Assembly (NCBI GenBank): GCA_036387415.1 | Contig: DASVTU010000019.1 | Location: 186,001-250,000, forward strand | DNA: 64,000 bases | Origin: DASVTU01 sp036387415 | GTDB lineage: Bacteria; Acidobacteriota; Blastocatellia; Pyrinomonadales; Pyrinomonadaceae | Direction of reading: 5' to 3' | Part shown: positions 17,168 through 25,461 of the stretch, in pieces | How the letters are laid out: every line of letters begins with the position of its first letter | Numbering within the stretch: the stretch's first letter is position 1 | Program-made: the position numbers and the translations under genes | Notes under the pieces: model-generated | The model's input: the letters and a program-made list of their open reading frames with translations, nothing else | The model's database searches: none | What the model was told of the DNA's origin: nothing

Positions 17168-18307
17168 CTAGGGTGCTGTCTCGGAGACGACGTTGGACGG
17201 TTGGCTGATGTTGCCCGCCGCATCGACCGCCGTCAGATAGTAAAAGTAGGTCGTGCCCGTCTCGACCGCCTCATCCTGAAACGTCGTGCGCTCGTAGATG
17301 GTGCGGTTGAGTCGCGTCCATTGGTCTTTGGGGAGATTGGCGTCGGTGGAACGATAGACGTTGTAGCCGACGACATCGCGTTCGGGGTTGGCGGGGAAGA
17401 AGAGTGAGATGCGACCGGGCGCGACGGCGGCGGTAATCGAAGTGGGCGCGGATGGCGCAAAGGTGTCGCGCGGGGCGACCGTGACGGCGTTGGAATTGAG
17501 GCTCTCGACTTCCGGCGTGTCGCCGACGCCGAGCGAGACGGCGCGCACGATGTAGACATACTCTTCGCCGAACTGGAAGTTTTGGTCGGCGTAAGTAGTC
17601 GTCTTGATGAGCGTGGTGTTGAGCGGCGTCTGCGCGGGTTCGGTCTGCGAGCGGTCGGAGCGATAGATGTTATAGCCGAGCACATTGGAAGGCGTCGAGC
17701 CATCGACGTTGCCCTCCGGCGCATTCCAGCGAACCGTGACGGCATTCTCGTTGTAGACGGGCGGCGCCGTGATGACGGGTGGTTGACTGACGCGCGCGGC
17801 TGGTTCGACAAGGAGGAAATTCGAGAAGGCAGCGCGTTGTCCCTGTGCGTTGACGTAGCGGACTGCGTAACGCAGGCGCACGGGTTCGGTCAGTTGTAGT
17901 GTGTCGGTGTAGGAGAGCGTGTCGGTGGCGCGGCGAATGGTTTCAAACGGGACGGAGCCGATGAGCGTCGAGGCTGAGCTGAACTCCTCTTCGGTCAGAC
18001 CGCGCGGCGCGCCGGAGGGTTCTGCGAGTCGGTAGATGTCGATGCGTCGGATGCTCTGCACGCTGCCGTCGGACGCGTTGCGGCGCGGCGCAGGCCAACT
18101 CAAGATGACTTGATTGCCGCGCTGCACGCCGGAGAGAAACTCCGTGCGTTGCGGAATGTTTTCGACGGGCGGAAGCGGCGGGCGACGTTTGCCGCAGGCG
18201 GAAAACGTGAGGGCGAAAGGTAAAAGTAAAAAGGCAAAAGTAAGAAAAAACGCGCGCCTTGGGTTGTTCACTTTCGCCTTTTGCGCTTTTCCTTTTTCCT
18301 TCTTCAT
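17168..18307 (-). CDS. Lipoprotein with fibronectin type III repeats
   Basis: A 379-residue protein with lipobox FSAC (Cys near residue 38) and about three FN3-like modules (around 55-170, 175-275, 285-375). Each carries the ILSWPAP or VRWNAPEG strand, a GYNIYRS or GYNVYRS turn and a YYLTAVDAAGN-like end. It is probably an outer-membrane or periplasmic binding scaffold. The signal peptide is unusual: its basic n-region and hydrophobic h-region are encoded by the two arms of the 7-nt repeat element C. The start codon overlaps the hslU stop by 4 bases. Confidence 0.82.
   Translation of the reverse strand: MKKEKGKAQKAKVNNPRRAFFLTFAFLLLPFALTFSACGKRRPPLPPVENIPQRTEFLSGVQRGNQVILSWPAPRRNASDGSVQSIRRIDIYRLAEPSGAPRGLTEEEFSSASTLIGSVPFETIRRATDTLSYTDTLQLTEPVRLRYAVRYVNAQGQRAAFSNFLLVEPAARVSQPPVITAPPVYNENAVTVRWNAPEGNVDGSTPSNVLGYNIYRSDRSQTEPAQTPLNTTLIKTTTYADQNFQFGEEYVYIVRAVSLGVGDTPEVESLNSNAVTVAPRDTFAPSAPTSITAAVAPGRISLFFPANPERDVVGYNVYRSTDANLPKDQWTRLNRTIYERTTFQDEAVETGTTYFYYLTAVDAAGNISQPSNVVSETAP
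18213..18305. repeat. 7-nt-register hairpin element C inside a signal-peptide coding region
   Basis: The left arm has heptamers AAAGGTA, AAAGTAA, AAAGGCA, AAAGTAA, GAAAAAA (18216-18250). The right arm has CTTTCGC, CTTTTGC, GCTTTTC, CTTTTTC, CTTCTTC (18271-18305). The arms are complementary purine and pyrimidine tracts. The element spans codons 1-30 of the FN3 lipoprotein and reaches its start codon at the hslU junction. Confidence 0.7.
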
Positions 18308-19779
18308 AAGACGTATCGGCTGAGGTCTTGGTCTTTAACGATGTCGTCGAGCGTGCGCGAGACGTATTCGGCATCAATGGCCTGTCGCTTGGGTTCGAGG
18401 TCTGGGCCTTCAAAACTAATCACGTCCAGAACCTTTTCCATGATGGTATGTAAACGACGCGCGCCGATGTCTTCGGTCTGCTCGTTGACGCGGACAGCGA
18501 AACGCGCAATCGCGTCAATCGCATCCTCCGTGAATTCGAGTTCGATACCTTCGGTTTCGAGAAGCGCACGATATTGTTTGACGAGAGAATTCTTCGGCTC
18601 CGTCAGGATGCGTTTGAAATCTTCGAGCGTGAGCGCCTCCAACTCGACGCGAATCGGGAAACGTCCCTGTAGCTCCGGTATCAAATCCGACGGCTTGGAG
18701 ACGTGAAACGCGCCCGCCGCAATAAAGAGAATGTGGTCAGTCCGCACCATCCCGTAGCGCGTGTTGACGGTCGTGCCTTCGACGATGGGGAGGATGTCGC
18801 GTTGGACGCCTTCGCGCGAAACGTCCGGGCCTCCGCCGCCCGATTCGCGTCCGGCAATCTTGTCAATCTCATCGAGAAAAATAATGCCCGCCGATTCGAC
18901 GCGTTCGAGCGCAGCGCGTGCGACCGTATCCATGTCGATGAGGCGTTCCTCCTCCTCTTGCATGAGATATTCCATCGCCTCGTCGATACGCATGCGCCGA
19001 CGCTTGGTGCGTCCCTGAAAGAGATTGCCGAGCATGTCCTTCATGTTGATGCCCATCTCTTCAATCCCTTGCGGCCCCGCGACTTCGATGGTCGGAAAAC
19101 TCTTCTCGCGCACTTCGATTTCAACCAGACGATTATCGAGTTTGCCCGAACGAAGTTGTTCGCGCAGCTTCTCGCGCGTGCGCTGCGACTGGTCGCCGGA
19201 TGAGGCTGACGATGGATAGGCGCTGGTTTTTGAAGAGTCGGGCGAAGCATCCGAATCCGCATCGTCGGGAGTCGCACTTGTCGTCTCCGCTTCGTCAAAG
19301 TCGAAATAGTTGGACGAGGGTTTCGGTGGAAGCAGGAGGTCGAGGATGCGTTCTTCGACGTTGAGTTCGGCCTTGTCGGCAATCTCGTCAATCTTTTCGG
19401 CGCGCATCATCTCGACGGCAATCTCCGTCAAATCACGAATCATGCTTTCGACATCGCGCCCGACGTAGCCGACCTCTGTAAACTTCGAGGCTTCGACCTT
19501 GAGAAAAGGCGAATTCGACATACGCGCCAGCCGCCGTGCGATTTCGGTTTTACCGACGCCCGTCGAGCCAATCATGATGATATTTTTTGGCATCACGTCG
19601 GCGGCCATTTCGGGCGGGAGTTTCTGCCGACGGACGCGATTTCTGAGCGCGATGGCAACAGAGCGTTTGGCCGCGTGCTGCCCGACGACGTGTTTATCGA
19701 GTTGCGCCACAATCTGTCGCGGCGTCATCTCGTCGAGCCGCGCGTCCTCATCCACTTCACCTGAGAGATAGATAACCAT
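18304..19779 (-). CDS. hslU: HslU ATPase of the HslUV protease
   Basis: A 491-residue AAA+ unfoldase that feeds substrates to HslV. An N-terminal extension of ~17 residues precedes TPRQIVAQLDKHVVGQ. Walker A is GSTGVGKTEIARRLA, the pore loop is FTEVGYVGRDVES, Walker B is IIFLDEIDKIA, and sensor regions include GGGGPDVSREGVQRD and QVNEQT-type NEQTEDIGARRLHT. An acidic/Ser-rich insert (about 170-200) replaces part of the I domain. The C terminus DLSRYVL keeps the hydrophobic end that docks on HslV. It follows hslV after element D. Confidence 0.96.
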   Translation of the reverse strand: MVIYLSGEVDEDARLDEMTPRQIVAQLDKHVVGQHAAKRSVAIALRNRVRRQKLPPEMAADVMPKNIIMIGSTGVGKTEIARRLARMSNSPFLKVEASKFTEVGYVGRDVESMIRDLTEIAVEMMRAEKIDEIADKAELNVEERILDLLLPPKPSSNYFDFDEAETTSATPDDADSDASPDSSKTSAYPSSASSGDQSQRTREKLREQLRSGKLDNRLVEIEVREKSFPTIEVAGPQGIEEMGINMKDMLGNLFQGRTKRRRMRIDEAMEYLMQEEEERLIDMDTVARAALERVESAGIIFLDEIDKIAGRESGGGGPDVSREGVQRDILPIVEGTTVNTRYGMVRTDHILFIAAGAFHVSKPSDLIPELQGRFPIRVELEALTLEDFKRILTEPKNSLVKQYRALLETEGIELEFTEDAIDAIARFAVRVNEQTEDIGARRLHTIMEKVLDVISFEGPDLEPKRQAIDAEYVSRTLDDIVKDQDLSRYVL

Positions 19780-19785
19780 TCGAGT

Positions 19786-19866
19786 AGAGGGCAGAGGTTA
19801 GAGGTTAGAGGTTAGTGAGAACAGCTTTTAACTGACCTCCGGCCTCTAGCCTCTGACCTCTGCTTT
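19786..19866. repeat. 7-nt-register hairpin element D
   Basis: Left heptamers AGAGGGC, AGAGGTT three times, AGTGAGA (19786-19820). After an 11-nt spacer the right heptamers are CTGACCT, CCGGCCT, CTAGCCT, CTGACCT, CTGCTTT (19832-19866). The arms are inverted complements and the element fills the hslV-hslU junction, ending at the hslV stop. It may modulate the HslV:HslU ratio by forming a hairpin in the shared transcript. Confidence 0.75.
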
Positions 19867-20409
19867 TCAAATTTCTTCAATAATGATGTTCTGATTCGTG
19901 TAGATGCAAATTTCACCGGCGATGCGGAGCGCCTCCTGTGCGATGTCGCGTGCGCTCATCTCCGTGTTCTCCAAGAGGGCGCGTGCGGCGGCGAGTGCGT
20001 AGGTGCCGCCGGAGCCGATGGCGAGCGCGCCGTTGTCGGGCGCAATCACGTCGCCATTGCCGGAGAGGAGAAACGATTGCTTCTCGTCTGCGACGACGAG
20101 GAGGGCTTCCAGATGGCGCAAAATTTTATCCGTCCGCCACTCTTTACTGAGTTCGATGGCGGCGCGTTCGAGATTGCCGTGATACTGTTCGAGTTTGCCC
20201 TCGAATCGCGTCAGGAGTGAAAAGGCGTCAGCACTGGCACCTGCGAAGCCCGCGAGGATGCGTTCGTTGTAGAGGCGTCGGACTTTGCGTGCGCCCGCCT
20301 TCATAATCGTATCGCCGAGCGTGACCTGCCCGTCGCCCGCCATCGCGACGCGCCCGCCACGCCTGACGAGAAGCACAGTGGTGCTGCGTATTTGAGTTCG
20401 TTTATTCAT
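19867..20409 (-). CDS. hslV: HslV peptidase of the HslUV protease
   Basis: About 180 residues from ATG 20409; the frame opens upstream at GTG 20427 but the ATG gives the usual length. A short propeptide (MNKRTQIRS) must be removed to expose the catalytic Thr of TTVLLVRRGG. Family blocks follow: MAGDGQVTLGDTIMK, KVRRLYNERILAGFAG, ADAFSLLTRFE, LLSGNGDVI and AIGSGGTYALAAARALL. It forms the proteolytic double hexamer of the cytoplasmic HslUV complex. Confidence 0.95.
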   Translation of the reverse strand: MNKRTQIRSTTVLLVRRGGRVAMAGDGQVTLGDTIMKAGARKVRRLYNERILAGFAGASADAFSLLTRFEGKLEQYHGNLERAAIELSKEWRTDKILRHLEALLVVADEKQSFLLSGNGDVIAPDNGALAIGSGGTYALAAARALLENTEMSARDIAQEALRIAGEICIYTNQNIIIEEI

Positions 20410-20670
20410 TGCTCTGAAGTAAAGCACTATAGAAAGCCGGACGAAGGGAAGTCAAGCGGATGCGTCGGGCAAACTCCGAGCCGAGCGGAGAGCATACGCC
20501 TTCTGGATGTGCGACGCGACGAGAGGCAACCGCGCGACTTTTGCGTTATCATGCAAAGGGAAGTGGCGCTAGCTTTCCGTGGCCGTGCGGCGACGCGCAC
20601 GCAGTAGAATCGCCAGCCACTCGCACAGACAGATGTCCAGAACGATTTTTAAGGATGCACAAACCGAGCG

Positions 20671-21465
20671 ATGAGTATGAGTGAGAAGCGTCCGATCATC
20701 GGGATTACGATGCGGCATGATTTGGAGAAGGAGAGATTTTATCTGGCACGCCACTACAGCGAAGCCGTCGAAGCGGCAGGCGGCGTGCCTCTGCATATCT
20801 CTCTGATTCCGAACGCCTCTTACGTGGCGGCGTTGATGGAGCGACTGGACGGCATCCTCCTGCCCGGCAGCGCCTCCGACGTTGACCCTATACACTACGG
20901 ACATGAGCCGCACAAGAAACTCGGCAGCGTCCATCCGCTCAAGGATGAGACTGATTTGCTCGTCCTCGAAGAACTCGAACGACGCAGGATGCCTCTGCTC
21001 GCCATCTGCTTTGGCATGCAGATTTGGAACGTCGCGCGCGGAGGCACTTTGATACAGGACATCGAGACGCAAGTACCCGACGCCATCAAACACGAACAGG
21101 GCGCGCCACGCGGTCGGCGTTCACACCGTCTACGTCTCGCGCCCGACAGCCTCATCGCGCGTCTGTCTGCGGACGACAACGCGCTCGTCAACAGTCATCA
21201 TCATCAGGCGTTGGAGACAGTGGGCAGGGATTTACGCGCGACCGCCTGGACGGCGGACGGTTTAATGGAAGCGGTCGAAGATACCAGAGACAACCATTGG
21301 GCGCTCGGCGTGCAATGGCATCCGGAAATCGAATGGGAAGACGACCAATTTTCCACAGCCATCTTCCAATCCTTCGTCCAAGCGGCGCACGCTTACGCGC
21401 AACACCAGACACCTTCCCAAGACAACGCCGTACGACACCACACACAGGAGCTTTCACGCGTCTGA
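20671..21465 (+). CDS. Gamma-glutamyl-GABA hydrolase-like class I glutamine amidotransferase
   Basis: A 264-residue PuuD-like peptidase C26 protein. The nucleophile Cys is in LLAICFGMQIWNVARGG (position about 112), the substrate loop is LLPGSASDVDPIHYG and the His-Glu pair is in ALGVQWHPEIEWE. PuuD hydrolyses gamma-glutamyl-GABA in putrescine breakdown, but no other putrescine genes are here, so the substrate is uncertain. AAGGATG lies about 13 nt before the ATG. The last codons and stop lie inside the 79-bp dispersed repeat at 21458. Confidence 0.88.
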   Translation: MSMSEKRPIIGITMRHDLEKERFYLARHYSEAVEAAGGVPLHISLIPNASYVAALMERLDGILLPGSASDVDPIHYGHEPHKKLGSVHPLKDETDLLVLEELERRRMPLLAICFGMQIWNVARGGTLIQDIETQVPDAIKHEQGAPRGRRSHRLRLAPDSLIARLSADDNALVNSHHHQALETVGRDLRATAWTADGLMEAVEDTRDNHWALGVQWHPEIEWEDDQFSTAIFQSFVQAAHAYAQHQTPSQDNAVRHHTQELSRV

Positions 21466-21536
21466 TAACGCCTACGGGTGTGATGCGGCTTTGCACCAAT
21501 TAAGAAAGGATGGAGAGATAGGACACCGACTTGCAC
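21458..21536 (+). repeat. 79-bp dispersed repeat, copy 1
   Basis: Aligns without gaps to the reverse complement of 33581-33659, 63 of 79 positions identical by hand count. It starts GCGTCTGATAACG, has a central CGGCTTTGCAC and ends ACTTGCAC. It supplies the stop codon of the amidotransferase gene. Confidence 0.75.
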
Positions 21537-21668
21537 GGGCGAGGGAGATAAGGTTATGTGGTGAATGCGAAGTGATAATGGGCGAATAAAGCATATTGTA
21601 ATAGTTGAGCATTTGGGATGCAAATGGTTTAAGGGAGAACGGTTAGTGGCATGTAGTAAGAGGGCAAG

Positions 21669-22439
21669 ATGAGCGAAGCGGATTTGGATTTACGTGGGCG
21701 TGTGGCTGTGGTGACGGGTGGGTCGCGGGGCATCGGGCGGGCGGTGGTCGAGCGTCTGGCGGATGCGGGCGTGCACGTGTCGGTCAATTATCTGCGCGAC
21801 GAAGCGGCGGCAGATGAGACTCTGCGTGCGGCGCGTGGGCGCGGGGGCGAGGCGTTGGCGGTGCGTGCGGATGTGAGAAGTGTGGATGAGGCCGAAAGAT
21901 TGATGCGTGAGACTTTAGAGCGTTTCGGGCGGATTGACATATTGGTCTGCAACGCGGGCATCTGGGAGGGCGCGCCTGTCGATGAGTTGAGCGAGGAACA
22001 GTGGGAACGCGTCATTGACATCAATCTCAAGGGAACATGGACGGTCTGCCGCGCGGCTGTGCCGCAGATGAAGCGACAGGGATTCGGGCGCATCGTGATT
22101 GTCAGTTCGACGGCGGGGCAACGCGGCGAGGCCAACGTCTCGAACTATGCGGCGTCAAAGGGCGGCCAGATTGCTCTGACGAAATCGCTCGCGGTCGAAC
22201 TCGCGGCGTACGGCATCACGGTCAACGCCGTCGCGCCCGGTTGGGTCGCCACGGAGATGACGGAAGATGTCATGTCAGATGACGTCTATCGAAGAAAGAT
22301 AGAGGAGACCATCCCGCTCGGACGCGTCGCGGAAGCGGACGACATCGCACGCCCGGTCGTGTTCCTGTGCTCATCCTGGGCGCGGCACATCACGGGTGAA
22401 ATCCTGAACGTCAACGGTGGTTCCGTCCTGTGTGGCTAA
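21669..22439 (+). CDS. Short-chain dehydrogenase/reductase (FabG-like)
   Basis: A 256-residue classical SDR. The cofactor site is TGGSRGIGRAV, the NAG motif is VCNAGIWEG, catalytic Ser is in IVIVSSTAG, Tyr/Lys are in NYAASKGGQ, and the C terminus has the NAVAPGWVATEM and ITGEILNVNGG blocks. It probably reduces 3-oxoacyl-ACP in fatty-acid synthesis or a related ketone, using NADPH. AAGAGGG lies just before ATG 21669. It is not part of a fab operon here, so a role outside lipid synthesis is possible. Confidence 0.9.
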   Translation: MSEADLDLRGRVAVVTGGSRGIGRAVVERLADAGVHVSVNYLRDEAAADETLRAARGRGGEALAVRADVRSVDEAERLMRETLERFGRIDILVCNAGIWEGAPVDELSEEQWERVIDINLKGTWTVCRAAVPQMKRQGFGRIVIVSSTAGQRGEANVSNYAASKGGQIALTKSLAVELAAYGITVNAVAPGWVATEMTEDVMSDDVYRRKIEETIPLGRVAEADDIARPVVFLCSSWARHITGEILNVNGGSVLCG

Positions 22440-22581
22440 ATGGGAGCGTGCGGTCAGTCGATGTCCGGTGCGGTAAGCGTCAATATTGTCGAGATGTGTG
22501 CCCATCGAGACGGAACTATCTAGAGACGACGCTAGGCAGAGTTAGTAGTATCACAAGCAGAGACGGAGAGACGGAAAGATA

Positions 22582-24441
22582 ATGTTTGAAAGATACACGG
22601 AGAAGGCACGTCGCGTTATCTTCTTTGCACGCTACGAGGCGTCGCAGTTCGGCGCGCAGGCCATCGAGCCGGAGTACCTCTTGCTCGGATTGCTGCGCGA
22701 GGATAAAACGCTCGCACGGAGATTTCTGGCGGGTCGTAGCGACTCGACGCTCGAAAACATCAGGAAGGAACTCGAAGCGCGGACGCCTCTGCGTGAAAAG
22801 ATTTCCACTTCGGTCGAGTTGGGTCTCTCTGCGGAGGCGAAGCGCGTGCTGGCCTACGCACACGAAGAGAGCGAACGTCTCCAACACAGGCACATCGGCA
22901 CAGAGCACCTCTTGCTTGGAATCTTGCGCGAAGAGGGCACACTGGCAGCAGATGTTCTCTCCGAGCGTGGGCTTCAGGCGGACGCCGTGCGTGACGAAAT
23001 CGCACGTTTCTCGGGCGACAGCGCATCTATTGCGGAGACTTCGCTTCTCACGACGCCCGGACGACAGTGGGTGGAAGAGATACGTTACTATGGGAAAAAA
23101 CTCATCAATCTGGCGGAACGTCTGAGCGCCGTCGCTCCACACGCGACGCACGACGAGGCGGACGAAACTTCTGACGAAAAAGTCGCGTCTATACAAAGCA
23201 GTGCAGAGACAGGGGATAGTAGTTCGTCCGTTGAAAGGGAGTCTCGAAGCGTCTCTGCGCGACGGAGTGGGCGTCGGACGGTGCTCGGCTTCGAGAGGCT
23301 TCTGTCAGAGCGTCTACATCTCTTGCGCGGCGCGCGTGTCGCGTTGGTCTCGAATCAGGCGTCCGTGGACAGAAGTTTCCGGCACGTCGCAGACCTCATG
23401 CGCGAGAACGAACAGATACAGATGTCCGCGCTTTTCGGGCCGCAACACGGCATACGCGGCGACGTTCAGGACAACATGGTCGAGACGCCGCACACGCACG
23501 ATGCAGAGACGGGTTTGCCCATCTACTCTCTCTACAGCGAGACGCGCGAACCGACCGAGCGGATGCTGGAAGAGACGGACGTGCTCGTCTTCGACATGCA
23601 GGATGTCGGCTGCCGCATCTATACATTCGTCTACACGCTCGCCAACTGCATGCGCGCGGCCAAGCGTTACGGTAAACGCGTCGTCGTCTGCGACCGTCCG
23701 AACCCACTCGGCGGAGACGTATTGGCGGGGACTATCTTAGAGCCGGAATACGCATCTTTCGTCGGCCAGTTTCCGCTCCCGACGCGTCATGGGATGACTG
23801 TCTGCGAACTGGCGTGGATGTTCAACGAACATTGGGGCATCGGTTGCGACCTCGAAGTGGTGCCGATGGAGGGTTGGTCGCGCGAACAGTGGTTCGACGA
23901 GACGGACGCGCCTTGGGTTTTGCCTTCGCCCAACATGCCCACGCTCGATGCGGCGACGGTGTTTCCCGGCACGGTGCATCTGGAAGGCACGCAGATGTCT
24001 GAGGGACGCGGCACGACGAGGCCGTTTGAACTCGTGGGCGCGCCCTACATCGACGCGCCTGACTATGCGCGACGACTCGAAGCGCAGGGCTTTGAGGGCG
24101 TGCGTTTTCGCGCCGCCAATTTCCTGCCCACATTTCAGAAACATGCGGAACGCGTCTGCGGGGGCGTACAACTACACGTCACAGACCGCACGAAATTTGA
24201 GTCGGTGACGGTCGGAATCGCCCTGGTCAAACTCGCTTACGACCTCTACGGAGAGGAGTTTCGCTGGAAGGAGCCGCCCTACGAATACGTCTACGACAAA
24301 AATCCCTTCGACGTGATTGCCGGAACGCGGAGCGTGCGAGACGCCATCGAGCAGGGAATTTCTCTGGAAGAGATAACGACTTCTTGGCAGCAAGGGCTTG
24401 AACGTTTCGCGCAGGAGCGTGCACCGTATCTGCTCTACTAG
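22582..24441 (+). CDS. Clp_N domain fused to DUF1343 / NamZ-like N-acetylmuramidase
   Basis: A 619-residue protein in one uninterrupted frame. Residues 1-150 are a double Clp N-terminal repeat (FERYTEKARRVIFFARYEAS, IEPEYLLLGLLRED, then AYAHEESERLQHRHIGTEHL), the adaptor or substrate-binding module of ClpC/ClpB. A Ser/Glu-rich linker (about 185-228) follows. Residues ~232-619 are DUF1343 (glycoside hydrolase family 171, whose studied member NamZ is an exo-N-acetylmuramidase): FGPQHGIRGD, VFDMQDVGCRIYTFVYT, DRPNPLGG, RHGMTVCELAWMFN, WVLPSPNMPTL, GTQMSEGRGTT. No AAA+ domain and no obvious signal peptide, so it looks cytoplasmic. Confidence 0.85.
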   Translation: MFERYTEKARRVIFFARYEASQFGAQAIEPEYLLLGLLREDKTLARRFLAGRSDSTLENIRKELEARTPLREKISTSVELGLSAEAKRVLAYAHEESERLQHRHIGTEHLLLGILREEGTLAADVLSERGLQADAVRDEIARFSGDSASIAETSLLTTPGRQWVEEIRYYGKKLINLAERLSAVAPHATHDEADETSDEKVASIQSSAETGDSSSSVERESRSVSARRSGRRTVLGFERLLSERLHLLRGARVALVSNQASVDRSFRHVADLMRENEQIQMSALFGPQHGIRGDVQDNMVETPHTHDAETGLPIYSLYSETREPTERMLEETDVLVFDMQDVGCRIYTFVYTLANCMRAAKRYGKRVVVCDRPNPLGGDVLAGTILEPEYASFVGQFPLPTRHGMTVCELAWMFNEHWGIGCDLEVVPMEGWSREQWFDETDAPWVLPSPNMPTLDAATVFPGTVHLEGTQMSEGRGTTRPFELVGAPYIDAPDYARRLEAQGFEGVRFRAANFLPTFQKHAERVCGGVQLHVTDRTKFESVTVGIALVKLAYDLYGEEFRWKEPPYEYVYDKNPFDVIAGTRSVRDAIEQGISLEEITTSWQQGLERFAQERAPYLLY

Positions 24442-24767
24442 CATCCGACGGGAAGAGACGGGCTGGGGGCGAAAAAGCGTGCCACAATAAATGTTGTATA
24501 CATAATAGATAAATGGCGTTACTTAAAGACAACTATAAAGTTATGTCGCCGCGCCGACTCTTCACGTATCACTTGAGATGAGAATATTTCTGAGCAAAGC
24601 AGTGCTTTTTACGCCTTTGTCTCCGTCGGATGTGGTGAGAGAGTAGTGGTTTTCAGGGCAGCGGAGTCGTCGGGCGGTATGCTGTCCGTGTGTTTGACAG
24701 GAGTTGTTGGTGGGATTGATGGAATCCATTTGCAAATCCAACGCAAATGAAGAAGGAGGAAGATACT
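24442..24767. other. Intergenic region, no gene seen
   Basis: About 325 bases between the Clp_N-NamZ gene and the DUF6677 gene. It contains ATGTCGCCGCGCCGACTCTTCA at 24543, which matches 20 of 22 bases of a sequence at about 2354 and shares its core with the palindromes at 34006 and 39820. A TTGACA at 24694 could be a -35 element but no good -10 partner was found. Confidence 0.35.
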
Positions 24768-25175
24768 TTGGGGGAAACGGCATTAAGGTCGGAGGGAACA
24801 CAGGGGCGTGCCTGGATGGCAGGTTTGCTGGCGTGGGCTGTACCGGGTGCGGGTCATCTGAGTGTGGGTCGCGCCGTGCGAGGTTTGGTGTTAGGGGGCG
24901 GGGTATGGTTGATGTTCCTGACGGGTTTGTGGTTGGGAGGGCATCTCTACAGCCTCTTTAGCTCGACGACGGGGTTGCTCTCGTATGTCTTTGGTTTCTT
25001 TAATTTAGGGACGGGACTGCTGTATGTTTTGTGTCGCGCGGCGGAGATAGGAGTGGTTGACCAGGCGCATCTTGCCACATCAGAATACGGTAACATCTTT
25101 TTAATGGTGGCTGGCTTGCTGAATTTTCTACTGGCTCTGGACGCATTCGACATTGGCGCGGGGAGAAAATCTTGA
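24768..25175 (+). CDS. DUF6677-family membrane protein
   Basis: About 135 residues with four hydrophobic segments (WMAGLLAWAVPGAGHLSVGR, then LVLGGGVWLMFLTGLWLGG, TGLLSYVFGFFNLGTGLLYV and NIFLMVAGLLNFLLALDAFD), matching DUF6677 of Acidobacteriota. A strong AAGGAGG at 24753-24759 lies 8 nt before TTG 24768, which favours that start over the in-frame ATG at 24747; the ATG would place the ribosome site inside the gene. The last codons overlap the start of the next small gene. Function unknown; the PGAGH turn resembles TM2-like small membrane proteins. Confidence 0.75.
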   Translation: MGETALRSEGTQGRAWMAGLLAWAVPGAGHLSVGRAVRGLVLGGGVWLMFLTGLWLGGHLYSLFSSTTGLLSYVFGFFNLGTGLLYVLCRAAEIGVVDQAHLATSEYGNIFLMVAGLLNFLLALDAFDIGAGRKS

Positions 25176-25342
25176 GACATTTTCTGTTAATGCTGCTATT
25201 TGCGGGGCTGGTGAGCGTGGTTTTCGGCACCATCGGTCGAGACACAGGGCGCGGGCGTCTGCTCTACGGCTTGAAAATCTTCGCGGAGTTCGTGGGGATC
25301 GGCATCGTACTGGCTTGGATACTCTACTTTATTCCGGGCTAA
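25172..25342 (+). CDS. Small membrane protein coupled to DUF6677 gene
   Basis: A 56-residue frame from TTG 25172, which overlaps the TGA of the DUF6677 gene (25173-25175); an internal ATG at 25190 would give 50 residues. It has two hydrophobic helices (FLLMLLFAGLVSVVFGTI and FAEFVGIGIVLAWILYFI) joined by a basic loop, GRDTGRGRLLYGLK. The coupling and hairpin topology suggest a partner subunit of the DUF6677 protein. No function is known to me. Confidence 0.65.
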   Translation: MRHFLLMLLFAGLVSVVFGTIGRDTGRGRLLYGLKIFAEFVGIGIVLAWILYFIPG

Positions 25343-25359
25343 CGCGATGCATTGTTAGC

Positions 25360-25396
25360 GCGTCCGATAACGTCCTAGGGCGATAGTGCGGATTCG
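25360..25396 (+). repeat. Degenerate partial copy of the 79-bp dispersed repeat
   Basis: GCGTCCGATAACG followed by CCTAGGG and GTGCGG matches the first ~35 bases of copies 1 and 2 with small indels. It lies just downstream of the small membrane-protein gene; the rest of the repeat is not recognisable. Confidence 0.4.
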
Positions 25397-25461
25397 TTTT
25401 AGATAGAACAACAGAGCAGTATGTCGAGGTCGGAAATTTCTTGGTTTGGAAATAGCATCAA

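Noticed and set aside
20428..20670. Small RNA in the hslV/amidotransferase divergent region
   Set aside because: Some GC-rich inverted segments exist, but no known RNA family or clear promoter-terminator pair was seen.
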